From Hoskinsella mucinilytica (lineage in GTDB: Bacteria; Bacillota_I; Bacilli_A; Erysipelotrichales; Erysipelotrichaceae), in NCBI RefSeq assembly GCF_045223415.1, contig NZ_JBEQZJ010000010.1:1-64000 (forward strand): 64,000 bases of DNA, written 5' to 3'. Under the pieces are notes generated by a model. The model worked only from the letters and a program-made list of their open reading frames with translations. It searched no databases and was not told the DNA's origin. Within the stretch, counting starts at the first letter, position 1. Each line of letters begins with the position of its first letter. The translations under genes were made by a program, and so were the position numbers. Shown piece by piece: positions 7,471-16,278 of the stretch.

Positions 7471-8708
7471 GCGTTTTCTTCCTCCTTTGTGACGATCAAT
7501 GTCTGCTTCAATTCACATTTCGCAACTGCTCGCATCACATCTTCTTTCGTGACTTGTTCTACTAATTGAATGATATCTTCATTTTTTCGTGTTTGATGCA
7601 ATAAAGTATTTTGATATTCAAGCGCAATCAAAGAATTCATAGAATCTTTACTGGCTTTCAAAGAATTGATGATCATTGTCTTGCTGACCTTCAATAAAGC
7701 ATCATCAAACTCGCCCTTCACTAAACGTTCAAATTGAAGTAAGATCAATTCTTTTGTTTGTTCGATATGTTCCTTTTCAATTCCTGTGGTAACGCCTAAA
7801 GCCCCATCATAACTAATCAAATTACTAAATATAGAGTAACATAGACTATGTTTCTCTCGTACCTCTTGAAATAATAAACTAGTAGAGTATTGTCCAAACA
7901 TTGCATTGGCTACACGCATGGGATAATAATCTTGATCTACCACACTGGTATTGGTGAACCATGTCATCATGATATAGCTTTGTGTAATATCTTTGTATTC
8001 TTCCTTAACCGCATCATGCAAATCATTTTGTGCGATATAATAACTAGGATATGCTACTTCACGTGTTTGAAAATTCAATTCTGTTTCAATTTGACGCAAC
8101 ATTTCATCTTGACAGTCTCCACAAACGATTACATCTACCATATCCTTAGACATCATTTGTTCATAAGCTTGTTTGATATCCTCAAGACAAAGTTGTTCCA
8201 CATCTTGCTTTTCTCCAAGTGCAGAAATACCCAAATAAGTTTGATCCCCTGCCAACTTTAAACATTGACTGATGACATATTGACTAGGATCATCCATCAT
8301 ACGTTCGATCTTAGACATCAAAATATGTTTAGATTCTTGAAAAGCTTCTTCACTTAATAATGGCGCAAATAAGATTTCTTTTAAAAAGCTCAGCCAATCC
8401 TCAAAAATCTTTTTCCCATCTGTCACATAGCGAGGATGTACGATTTTACTTCGTATCTCTATGATTTGACTGGCTCCATACCCTGCTGTCTGTGCATTCA
8501 ATGTTGCCCCATACAAGGCATCCTGTTGATCACTCATTTTCTTTTTTGTATCATATCGTTCACTTCGATCACACAGCATCAATGCCAATAAGCTTCTGGC
8601 ACAGGCAGTAGATTTTTCTAATTTATTTTGAAACCTGATACTGATTCCAATATCTTTGAACTTTTCAGTTTTGATCTGATGAATTCTGACTCCTTTTGTT
8701 TTATTCAT
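7467..8708 (-). CDS. ymfF: M16 family peptidase-like protein without zinc motif (YmfF-like)
   Basis: M16-fold protein of 413 aa that shows the C-terminal substrate-binding features (EVREKHSLCYSIFS, R/Y motif region) but no HxxEH in its N-terminal domain. It is therefore expected to be the non-catalytic partner of the YmfH-like protein. The start is ATG 8708, 9 nt after GGAGGT. The open frame continues upstream to 8858, but that would run through the terminator at 8774-8795 and into the previous gene. Co-translated with ymfH (4-bp overlap). Confidence 0.85.
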   Translation of the reverse strand: MNKTKGVRIHQIKTEKFKDIGISIRFQNKLEKSTACARSLLALMLCDRSERYDTKKKMSDQQDALYGATLNAQTAGYGASQIIEIRSKIVHPRYVTDGKKIFEDWLSFLKEILFAPLLSEEAFQESKHILMSKIERMMDDPSQYVISQCLKLAGDQTYLGISALGEKQDVEQLCLEDIKQAYEQMMSKDMVDVIVCGDCQDEMLRQIETELNFQTREVAYPSYYIAQNDLHDAVKEEYKDITQSYIMMTWFTNTSVVDQDYYPMRVANAMFGQYSTSLLFQEVREKHSLCYSIFSNLISYDGALGVTTGIEKEHIEQTKELILLQFERLVKGEFDDALLKVSKTMIINSLKASKDSMNSLIALEYQNTLLHQTRKNEDIIQLVEQVTKEDVMRAVAKCELKQTLIVTKEEENA

Positions 8709-8773
8709 TAGCGTATTACCTCCAACGTTAGTATAAACACGTGTATCTATTTTAACACAAAACAGTATATAAA

Positions 8774-8795
8774 AGAACCAGGATATCCTGGTTCT
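8774..8795 (-). terminator. Terminator of the nucleoside transporter operon
   Basis: A perfect 11-bp inverted repeat (AGAACCAGGAT and its complement) followed on the minus strand by TTTTATAT. It overlaps the stop codon of the gene ending at 8794. The U-tract is short, so some read-through into the peptidase genes is possible. Confidence 0.75.
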
Positions 8796-9744
8796 AACGT
8801 TTTCCTTTGTCGAAAGGCTCCCCTTCTGCTGCCGGAGCAGCACTACTTTTAGATACAAAGACCAAAACGATCAGTGTTGCAATATAAGGGATCATTTTAT
8901 AGACATTGCCCGGTATTCCCAATTCATATAAAAATGGAATAACAGAGTAAGTAGAAGCAAGTGTTTTCATAAAGCCGAAGAATAGAGCCGCAAACATGAT
9001 ACGAAGTGGCTTCCATTGTCCGAAGATCAAAACCGCAAGCGCTAAGAAACCATATCCAGCAACGGTTGCATTGAAGTTCGTTGATGTTGGTATTACAAAG
9101 ATCAAACCACCAACACCTGCTAAGAAACCTGAAATCGCCACACCTGCATAACGCATTTTATATACGGAAATACCTGCTGCATCTGCCGCCTGAGGTAATT
9201 CACCGCAAGAGCGAAGACGTAAACCAAATTTTGTTTTATAGAGTATGATTGCGCTTAGGGCCAATATAGCAAAACCAATATAGGTCGTAATATAGGTGTT
9301 TTGAAAGATCAATTCCCCAAGTACTGGGATATCACCCAATACCGGCACCTTGGAAATACGGAATACATTCACAAATTCAATTTGCTGTGTTCCTTGAAGC
9401 ATTCTTGCGAAGAAAATGCAAAATGCCGGTGCAAACATATTCAAGGCAGTTCCTGAAATCGTTTGATCTGCTTTCATATGAATGGATGCAAATGCATGTA
9501 ACATTGAAAACAGCATACCAACAAGACCACTGATCAAAAATGCAAGAATCAACAACAGCTGTGGTGAAATACTTGTATTAAACGCATGAATAAAGAAGAT
9601 TCCCGCAAAAGCACCCATGATCATAATACCCTCTAGCGCAATATTGATCACACCACTACGTTCAGAGAATAAACCACCCAAAGCAACGATCATAAGTGGT
9701 ACCGTAAAAAACATAGTCTGTTGAAATAGAAAGTATAGATTCAT
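8794..9744 (-). CDS. nupQ: Nucleoside ABC transporter permease (NupQ-like)
   Basis: Integral membrane subunit of a BMP-type (basic membrane protein) ABC importer. The 316-aa protein has about nine hydrophobic segments and the BPD-transp_2 signature (GVINIALEGIMIMGAF near the N-terminus, GL.....CGE.P.AADAAGI in a cytoplasmic loop). It overlaps the preceding permease gene by 4 bp. With NupO, NupP and the lipoprotein it forms a complete importer, in Bacillus for guanosine and other nucleosides. Confidence 0.9.
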   Translation of the reverse strand: MNLYFLFQQTMFFTVPLMIVALGGLFSERSGVINIALEGIMIMGAFAGIFFIHAFNTSISPQLLLILAFLISGLVGMLFSMLHAFASIHMKADQTISGTALNMFAPAFCIFFARMLQGTQQIEFVNVFRISKVPVLGDIPVLGELIFQNTYITTYIGFAILALSAIILYKTKFGLRLRSCGELPQAADAAGISVYKMRYAGVAISGFLAGVGGLIFVIPTSTNFNATVAGYGFLALAVLIFGQWKPLRIMFAALFFGFMKTLASTYSVIPFLYELGIPGNVYKMIPYIATLIVLVFVSKSSAAPAAEGEPFDKGKR

Positions 9745-10847
9745 GACTGTTTCCCTCCTTCCTCAGATTTCGCTTTCCTTAGCCGATGTTGATTGATCAA
9801 AAGCTTCACCATCATAGAGAACGCAGCGAAATAAATAATACAAGAAATGATGATATCAACGATTTGTGGCGCAAAGCCATGAAGCTGCATCACAAAACCT
9901 CCATAATTCATATAAGAAACAAAGATGCCCGCAAACAAGATACCGATTGGATTATTCATCCCAAGTAATGCAACGGCAATCCCATTAAAGCCTTCTGGAG
10001 CAAGTTCATCTACAACGGTGATATATTTACCGGTTCCTCCAAGATACAATAATGCACCTCCCAATCCCGCTAACATACCTGCAATCACAATACTCAATAC
10101 GATATTTCTTTTTTCATTGATACCCGCATATTTTGCTGCATCTTTATTGATCCCACAAGCCTTTAGCTCGAAACCAAAGGTCGTTTTATTTAGAATGACA
10201 TAAACCAATATCACACATAAGATTGCTATTAAAATACCTCCGTTGGCTGTAGAACCAGAGAACACTTGATCCATTCCCATCTTAGGTATCATAGCACTAG
10301 AAGCCACAGGTAATGATTGAGCTCGCATGGTATCATAAATATGAGTAGCCACAAGATAATTGACACCATACATACCAATATAATTCATCATAATAGAACT
10401 AATGACTTCGTTTACATTGAAATACGCTTTGAAGATACCCGGAATCAAGGCCCAAATACCTCCCATCACCATACCGCCAAGCATTGCCACAAGCCAATGA
10501 ATTGAGGATGGAAGAAATGTCCATTTGATACCGATCCATATTGCGACAAAGGCACCTGTAATAAATTGCCCTGGTGTTCCAATATTAAATAATCCGGTCT
10601 TAAATGCAAACCCAACAGAAAGCCCTGTCATGATAATAGGAACTGCACTAAACAATACACGTCCAAAGCTAGATAGACCATCATCAAATCCACCGGTCAA
10701 CATGGCAATAAAACCACCTACCGCATTAGAAGGATTTGAGGCTATGATAATGATCAATCCGAATAACAATCCAAACGCTATCGCAAGAAAGGCTGATATA
10801 AAATCTGAAAAGCCTTCACTTTTTTGAAACAGTTTTAGCTTATTCAT
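9741..10847 (-). CDS. nupP: Nucleoside ABC transporter permease (NupP-like)
   Basis: Second permease of the importer, 368 aa, with multiple transmembrane helices and the loop motif FELKACGINKDAAKYAGI that matches the corresponding loop in the partner permease. I chose ATG 10847, which follows GGGAGGG at good spacing and overlaps the ATPase gene's end by 8 bp. The frame extends upstream to 10886 without a usable ribosome-binding site. Confidence 0.9.
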   Translation of the reverse strand: MNKLKLFQKSEGFSDFISAFLAIAFGLLFGLIIIIASNPSNAVGGFIAMLTGGFDDGLSSFGRVLFSAVPIIMTGLSVGFAFKTGLFNIGTPGQFITGAFVAIWIGIKWTFLPSSIHWLVAMLGGMVMGGIWALIPGIFKAYFNVNEVISSIMMNYIGMYGVNYLVATHIYDTMRAQSLPVASSAMIPKMGMDQVFSGSTANGGILIAILCVILVYVILNKTTFGFELKACGINKDAAKYAGINEKRNIVLSIVIAGMLAGLGGALLYLGGTGKYITVVDELAPEGFNGIAVALLGMNNPIGILFAGIFVSYMNYGGFVMQLHGFAPQIVDIIISCIIYFAAFSMMVKLLINQHRLRKAKSEEGGKQS

Positions 10848-12369
10848 GGTTACCCTCCCTCTTTGATCCTGACATATATAATCCAAGTTCTTGAATGGTT
10901 GTCTTCTTAGGATCTAATTCTCCTACAAATTCACCTTCATAAATGACATAGATACGATCGCTCAAATTCATAACTTCGTCTAATTCCAAAGAAACTAATA
11001 AGACAGCACGTCCACTATCACGTTCCTCCACGATTTTTTTATGTATGTATTCGATTGCGCCAACATCCAAACCTCTAGTTGGTTGTACTGCAATCAAACA
11101 TTGAGGATTTTCTTCTATTTCTCTTGCGACAATGGCTTTTTGTTGATTACCGCCACTCATGCTTCTTGTATTGGTTGCTCCACCTTGTCCACAACGCACA
11201 TCATACATATCTATCAATTTATTTGCATATTGTTCGATTGCTTTAAAATTGAAAAATCCATGTTTGCTATACGGTTCTTTATAATAAGATTTCAATACCA
11301 TGTTATTTTGTAAGGAATAATCAAGTACAAGCCCGTGCTTATGACGATCCTCAGGAATACAACCAAGTCCTGCATCATTACGTTTACGAATAGCCGTATG
11401 TGTGATATCTTGATCATTTAACAAAATCGTACCACTTGTCGGATTCATGATACCGGTCAAAGCATACACAAGTTCGCTTTGTCCATTACCGTCGATTCCG
11501 GCAACACAGACAATTTCGCCTTCTCGTACATGCAGATTGATATCATTCAACAGATTCTTGTGTCCCTTTTTTTCCAAAGTTAAATGTTCCACACGTAGGA
11601 TATCTTTTCCTGGTGTTTTATCTTTCTTATCTACTTTGAAATTGACCTTACGTCCAACCATCATCTCAGATAACTGTTCTTTAGAAGTATCTGCTACATT
11701 TACCGTACCGATATATTTTCCTTTTCTTAAGACCACACAACGATCTGCAACCTGTTTGATTTCATTTAACTTATGGGTGATAAAAATGATAGATTTTCCC
11801 TCTTTGGCAAGATCTTTCATAATTTTCATCAATTCCTCAATTTCCTGTGGTGTCAACACTGCAGTCGGTTCATCAAATATCAAAATTTCATTATCACGAT
11901 AAAGCATTTTTAATATTTCCACACGTTGCTGCATACCTACCGTAATATCAGAAATCAAAGCTTCTGTATCAACATTTAAACCATAGTCTTTACTTAGCTT
12001 TTTCACTTTTTTCCTAGCGTTGCCCAAATACAATAAACCTTTTTTCTTTTCTTCTGCACCTAGGACGATATTTTCTAATACCGTGAAATTATGTACCAAT
12101 TTGAAATGCTGATGTACCATTCCAATTCCCATCCTAGTAGCATCATTAGGATCATTGATTTTCACTGGTTTGCCATTCATGGAAATACTTCCCTCTTCTG
12201 CCTGATATAATCCAAACAATACACTCATTAAGGTTGATTTACCAGCACCGTTTTCACCTAACAAAGCTAATATTTCACCTTTTTTTAATTGAATCGTCAC
12301 ATCATCCAAAGCTTTGATACCGGGGAAAATCTTAGTGATATGGTTCATCTCAATGATGTAATTTTCCAT
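10840..12369 (-). CDS. nupO: Nucleoside ABC transporter ATP-binding protein (tandem NBDs, NupO-like)
   Basis: A 509-aa protein with two fused nucleotide-binding domains. The first has Walker A GENGAGKST (about 37), Walker B ILIFDEPTAVL and a switch His in FITHK. The second has a variant Walker A (GIDGNGQSE) and signature MSGGNQQK, with Walker B LIAVQPTRGLD. Asymmetric second sites are typical of sugar/nucleoside CUT2-like ATPases. Start ATG 12369 follows GGAGAG; an upstream in-frame ATG at 12393 lacks one. It is separated from bmpA by an internal terminator. Confidence 0.92.
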   Translation of the reverse strand: MENYIIEMNHITKIFPGIKALDDVTIQLKKGEILALLGENGAGKSTLMSVLFGLYQAEEGSISMNGKPVKINDPNDATRMGIGMVHQHFKLVHNFTVLENIVLGAEEKKKGLLYLGNARKKVKKLSKDYGLNVDTEALISDITVGMQQRVEILKMLYRDNEILIFDEPTAVLTPQEIEELMKIMKDLAKEGKSIIFITHKLNEIKQVADRCVVLRKGKYIGTVNVADTSKEQLSEMMVGRKVNFKVDKKDKTPGKDILRVEHLTLEKKGHKNLLNDINLHVREGEIVCVAGIDGNGQSELVYALTGIMNPTSGTILLNDQDITHTAIRKRNDAGLGCIPEDRHKHGLVLDYSLQNNMVLKSYYKEPYSKHGFFNFKAIEQYANKLIDMYDVRCGQGGATNTRSMSGGNQQKAIVAREIEENPQCLIAVQPTRGLDVGAIEYIHKKIVEERDSGRAVLLVSLELDEVMNLSDRIYVIYEGEFVGELDPKKTTIQELGLYMSGSKREGNHE

Positions 12370-12510
12370 TATCATCTCTCCTTCGTCATTCATAGAAAAA
12401 ATAAATCAATAGACACTTTTATTATAGCCAATTTTTGAAAGAAAAAGAAGTAAAAAGCTATATTTTCAGTCATAAAACAATCAACAAAAAAACTATCTAT
12501 TCATTAGAAA

Positions 12511-12542
12511 GGAGCTATAAGTCTTTTCTATCTTACAGCTCC
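12511..12542 (-). terminator. Intercistronic attenuating terminator between bmpA and nupO
   Basis: On the minus strand GGAGCT.TAAG pairs with CTTA.AGCTCC around a 10-nt loop, followed by a weak TTTCT tract. Such a stem downstream of a binding-protein gene typically lets more binding protein than permease be made. Confidence 0.6.
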
Positions 12543-12565
12543 CTCCTTTTTTTATTGTGAATAGA

Positions 12566-13684
12566 TTATTTTGCGACAAAGTCAACTTTTACATTATCAA
12601 AGGATAAATCAGTCACATTCTTTGCTTTTTCGTTATTGAAGATCTTAATTTCTCCATTTTTGATTTTAGCTAATAATGCATCATAATCTTCTTTTGTGAA
12701 TTTTTCTAATTTACTTGAATCCATAGATAAATCTACAGCATCTTCAGCAGCACCTAGAGTTAAGTTCTTACCACCGTCGAAGTTTCCATCTTTGATTGCT
12801 TTTAATTCTTTTTGAACTGCACTAGCTAAACCTTTACGAGCTGAGATAACAACAGATTCTGATTCACCAGACTGGTCAACATCAACACCGATAACTTTAC
12901 CTTGAGGTTCTGCGGCTTCAGCAGCAGCCATTGCAGAGTTACCAATAGAACCACCACAACCGAAGATGACAGACACACCGTCTTTATACCATCCGGCAGC
13001 CAATGTCTGAGCTTCTGGAGTAGCGTTGAATCCATCAGAATAATAATATTTCACTTCAACTTGAACATTCAATTCTTTGGCAGCGTCATTTGCACCTTGT
13101 AGATATCCGTAACCATAGTTTACAACTGCAGGAACTGCCTGTCCTCCCAAGAATGCAATTTTAGCTTTACCATCTTTTTCATATTCTTTTACAGCTGCAT
13201 ATCCAGCTAAGTATCCAACTTGTTCTTCATTAAATTTAATACCTACTGTATTTTTCAATGATTCTTCTTTATATTCCCCATCATAATCGCCATTATTTGG
13301 ATAACCATCGATTAAGATGAAGTTTACATCTGGATATTGAGTCTGCTTTTCAAATACCGCTTTTTCAAACAAGAAACCAGGTGTTACGATTGTTTTCGCA
13401 CCTTTTTTCACAGCCTGATCGATTGCATTTTTGTATTCTTCATCAGTTGCGTCCAATGGTTTGATATAATCAAACGTCTTTCCTTCATTTTCTTCACCAT
13501 AGTAAGCTTTGATACCTTCATAGGTGCCTTGATTAAATGATTTGTCATCAATGTTACCTTTATCGGTTAACATGACCGTTTCTAATTCACTTCCTGTGCC
13601 TTCTTTTTTATCATCATTTGATCCACAGCCGGTTAAAGATACGGCCATCATGAAGGCAGCAGCCAAACACAAGAATTTTTTCAT
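12566..13684 (-). CDS. bmpA: BMP family nucleoside-binding lipoprotein
   Basis: Extracellular solute receptor of the importer, 372 aa. The signal peptide ends in the lipobox LTGC (Cys at about residue 20), followed by an Asp/Lys/Glu-rich linker. The mature part has the PnrA/Med fold signatures TDKGNIDDKSFNQGTYEG and a GVDVDQSGES segment characteristic of purine-nucleoside binding in this family. Ribosome-binding site GAGGAGG. It is the first gene of the operon and has a promoter at 13733-13760. Nucleoside specificity is inferred from family and operon. Confidence 0.92.
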   Translation of the reverse strand: MKKFLCLAAAFMMAVSLTGCGSNDDKKEGTGSELETVMLTDKGNIDDKSFNQGTYEGIKAYYGEENEGKTFDYIKPLDATDEEYKNAIDQAVKKGAKTIVTPGFLFEKAVFEKQTQYPDVNFILIDGYPNNGDYDGEYKEESLKNTVGIKFNEEQVGYLAGYAAVKEYEKDGKAKIAFLGGQAVPAVVNYGYGYLQGANDAAKELNVQVEVKYYYSDGFNATPEAQTLAAGWYKDGVSVIFGCGGSIGNSAMAAAEAAEPQGKVIGVDVDQSGESESVVISARKGLASAVQKELKAIKDGNFDGGKNLTLGAAEDAVDLSMDSSKLEKFTKEDYDALLAKIKNGEIKIFNNEKAKNVTDLSFDNVKVDFVAK

Positions 13685-13732
13685 TTCATTTTCCTCCTCA
13701 TATATGAAATTATGTAATCCTGTTACATATTT

Positions 13733-13760
13733 ATTTTAACATTTTTCGTTTGAAAGTAAA
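13733..13760 (-). promoter_or_regulatory. Sigma-A promoter of the nucleoside importer operon
   Basis: TTTACT (13755-13760) and TAAAAT (13733-13738) on the minus strand with 16-bp spacing, about 50 nt before the bmpA start. Confidence 0.6.
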
Positions 13761-13796
13761 CGTTAATTATGAATTTTTTGTGAATTTCTTTTAATT

Positions 13797-13810
13797 TTAT
13801 AACGCTTTCA
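13797..13810 (-). promoter_or_regulatory. Candidate CcpA (cre) site upstream of bmpA
   Basis: The minus strand reads TGAAAGCGTTATAA, matching the cre consensus TGWAARCGYTWNCW at 13 of 14 positions. It lies about 40 bp upstream of the -35, a position often associated with activation rather than roadblock. Confidence 0.4.
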
Positions 13811-13853
13811 TTTACATTTTTTTACTATTTTTTGTAATGTAACAAAAAGAAAA

Positions 13854-13872
13854 AACCTCTGTAAAAGAGGTT
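13854..13872 (-). terminator. spoIIIE/ftsK terminator overlapping the stop codon
   Basis: AACCTCT / AGAGGTT stem with a 5-nt loop and a long T-rich tail on the minus strand. It includes part of the stop codon at 13871. Confidence 0.85.
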
Positions 13873-16252
13873 ATTCTATTTCATCGTTTTCATTTCTTAC
13901 ATACACTTCTCTAGGCTTGCTTCCCCTACTTGGTCCAATGATTCCATGCTCTTCTAATGTATCGATCAATCTTGCTGCTCTAGCATAACCAATACTGAAT
14001 TTCCTTTGAATTAACGAGGTGCTGGCTTTTCTTGTTTGAATGATAAACTCTTTTACCTCATCATATAAAGGATCTGTGACATCATCTCCTGAAGCGCCCA
14101 TACTATTATCCAAAGCTTCAAGGCGTAAAAAAGCGTCTTCATATTTTGGCTTCGCTTGTTTACTGACAAAGTCACAAATTGCCTGTACCTCATCATCAGA
14201 TACAAATACACCTTGGACACGTGTCGCAACAGTTTCTCCTACCGGAACATATAGCATATCACCGTTTCCCAGTAGTTTCTCCGCTCCCATCTGATCTAAA
14301 ATGGTTCTGGAATCCACTGCACTTGATACAGAAAAGGCAATGCGGCTTGGAATATTGGCTTTAATAATACCGGTAATGACATCAACACTAGGTCGTTGAG
14401 TCGCTACGATCAAATGAATACCTGCAGCACGAGCAAGTTGCGTAATACGTTGAATACTGCTTTCAACTTCTTTTGCTGCAACCAACATCAAATCCGCAAG
14501 CTCATCGATGATCACAACGATCCATGGAAGCTTTTGTAAACCTTCTTCCGGATGTGTCTCAAGATAGTTGTTATAGCCTTGTATGTTACGTACACCTGCC
14601 ATAGAAAACAGTTCGTAACGATTGTCCATCATCGTCACAATGACTTTCAACGCACGATTGGCTTCTTCCCCATCTGTAATGACAGGCCCTAATAAATGCG
14701 GTATTTTTTGATACGGTGTAAACTCTACCTTCTTAGGATCTACAAGTAAAAGTTTGACCTCGTCCGGCCTTGCTCGCATCAAGATCGAAGTGATAATGGA
14801 ATTCACGCAAACTGATTTTCCACTACCGGTAGCACCGGCAATCAAAAGATGAGGCATTTTATTCAATTCCCCATACACGCAATTTCCCATCAAATCTTTT
14901 CCAAGCGCAAACAGGCATTTGCTTTCCGCATATTTATCCGGAACATTTTTCATAAGTTCTTTCATACTAACCGTTGTTTTTTCTACATTCGGTATTTCAA
15001 TACCAACACTGGATTTACCCGGTATCGGTGCTTCTATTCGTATATCTTTTGCGGCTAATGCCATTTTGATATCGTTTTGTAAATTACTGATTTTATTGAC
15101 ACGTACACCAAGATCCGGCTTTACTTCAAACTTGGTAACGCTTGGTCCAATATGTGTCGCAACCAATGTTGCCTTTACTCCGAATTCATCAAGGATCTCA
15201 ATCAACATTCGCCCTGCATCATTGGCGGCATTCACATTGTTTAGGTTTTTACTTTTCTTTCCAGGATCTGCTAACAGTGTCAAACGTGGTAACTTATACT
15301 TACTGTAGTCTTGTGTAAAGCTAGAAACAAAAGTATCTTCTTGTCCTATGGTTTCTTCAATGATACGCTTGTCTTCTCTTTTTTTCTTTTCATGAAAGCC
15401 AACGACAACATCACTATTTGCAATATATGGCTCTTCTTCAATAACAGGTTCTTCTTTTTTATATTCTTTACTGCTTTCAACATCAAAATCATCATCTAAA
15501 TCAAGAAAAGATACCTGTCCCGGTTTTACACGTTCATCTAAATTGATCTTACCAAGCATGGCCTCATGCTTCTTTTCAGTTCGCTCACGTTGTTGGACTT
15601 CTTTTTCCGTATGTTTTTGTTGTCTTCTTTGTTGTTTACTGTTTCGTTTTTCTTGTCGTACACCTTTGTTTTCTTTCCAAACAAGAAAAGGCTTTTTTAG
15701 GTTTTGTGTAAATGCCTTGATCATTTCAAATGGTGTTCCGCAAAGAACCATAATGGCCCCGAGGATCAACAATGCGATTACAATGATCCATGTACCCTTA
15801 TAATCAAAGAGAAAGGTGCATAGTGAAACTAAAAATGCACCAATCAAACCGCCTTTGGCAGCTATTTCACCTTTCAAAACCAACATGCTGTCTTTTAGAA
15901 ATTTGCTTAAAATATCCATGCCTTTTAAGCTTGTATCCTCTGGCACACTAGCAGCAATGATCCAAGCAATTAAGATCACACAACCTCCTGCCAAATATTT
16001 CATTGGGATATCTTTGATACTCTTTTTCATCATCATTAAAATACTAAACAAGATGATAAGCCCATAAACAACACCATATAGGTTTCCAAAAACATATCGA
16101 ATCAAACCTGTCGTTACTTCTCCTACAAAGCCAATCTGTAGTCCACCAATAATTGACAATGTTATCATAACAAGGGCATAAATATAGACCAGAATTTCAT
16201 TTTCCAGCTTTTGCTTCTGTTTCGCTGACTTTCTAGTTTTCGCTTTTGCCAA
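13871..16252 (-). CDS. spoIIIE: DNA translocase SpoIIIE/FtsK
   Basis: Hexameric septal ATPase that pumps chromosomal DNA through the closing division or sporulation septum. The 793-aa protein has four N-terminal transmembrane helices (about 22-180), a charged linker (about 190-330), the alpha/beta motor with Walker A GATGSGKS (about 455) and Walker B VVIIDELADLM, and a C-terminal winged-helix gamma domain (about 725-790) that reads orientation sequences. The neighbourhood (rnjB-like, nup genes, ymfF/H, miaB, rny, recA) matches the Bacillus spoIIIE region, and the genome sporulates by other evidence, so I use that symbol. Confidence 0.93.
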   Translation of the reverse strand: MAKAKTRKSAKQKQKLENEILVYIYALVMITLSIIGGLQIGFVGEVTTGLIRYVFGNLYGVVYGLIILFSILMMMKKSIKDIPMKYLAGGCVILIAWIIAASVPEDTSLKGMDILSKFLKDSMLVLKGEIAAKGGLIGAFLVSLCTFLFDYKGTWIIVIALLILGAIMVLCGTPFEMIKAFTQNLKKPFLVWKENKGVRQEKRNSKQQRRQQKHTEKEVQQRERTEKKHEAMLGKINLDERVKPGQVSFLDLDDDFDVESSKEYKKEEPVIEEEPYIANSDVVVGFHEKKKREDKRIIEETIGQEDTFVSSFTQDYSKYKLPRLTLLADPGKKSKNLNNVNAANDAGRMLIEILDEFGVKATLVATHIGPSVTKFEVKPDLGVRVNKISNLQNDIKMALAAKDIRIEAPIPGKSSVGIEIPNVEKTTVSMKELMKNVPDKYAESKCLFALGKDLMGNCVYGELNKMPHLLIAGATGSGKSVCVNSIITSILMRARPDEVKLLLVDPKKVEFTPYQKIPHLLGPVITDGEEANRALKVIVTMMDNRYELFSMAGVRNIQGYNNYLETHPEEGLQKLPWIVVIIDELADLMLVAAKEVESSIQRITQLARAAGIHLIVATQRPSVDVITGIIKANIPSRIAFSVSSAVDSRTILDQMGAEKLLGNGDMLYVPVGETVATRVQGVFVSDDEVQAICDFVSKQAKPKYEDAFLRLEALDNSMGASGDDVTDPLYDEVKEFIIQTRKASTSLIQRKFSIGYARAARLIDTLEEHGIIGPSRGSKPREVYVRNENDEIE

Positions 16253-16278
16253 TGCAAATACGCCCCTTTCCTACAAAA

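Noticed and set aside
8709..8858. Longer N-terminus of the YmfF-like protein
   Set aside because: It would run through the upstream operon's terminator and stop codon, and ATG 8708 has a strong ribosome-binding site.
13685..13870. Possible purine riboswitch ahead of the nucleoside importer
   Set aside because: None of the conserved purine-aptamer loop sequences is present; only a promoter and a cre-like site were found.
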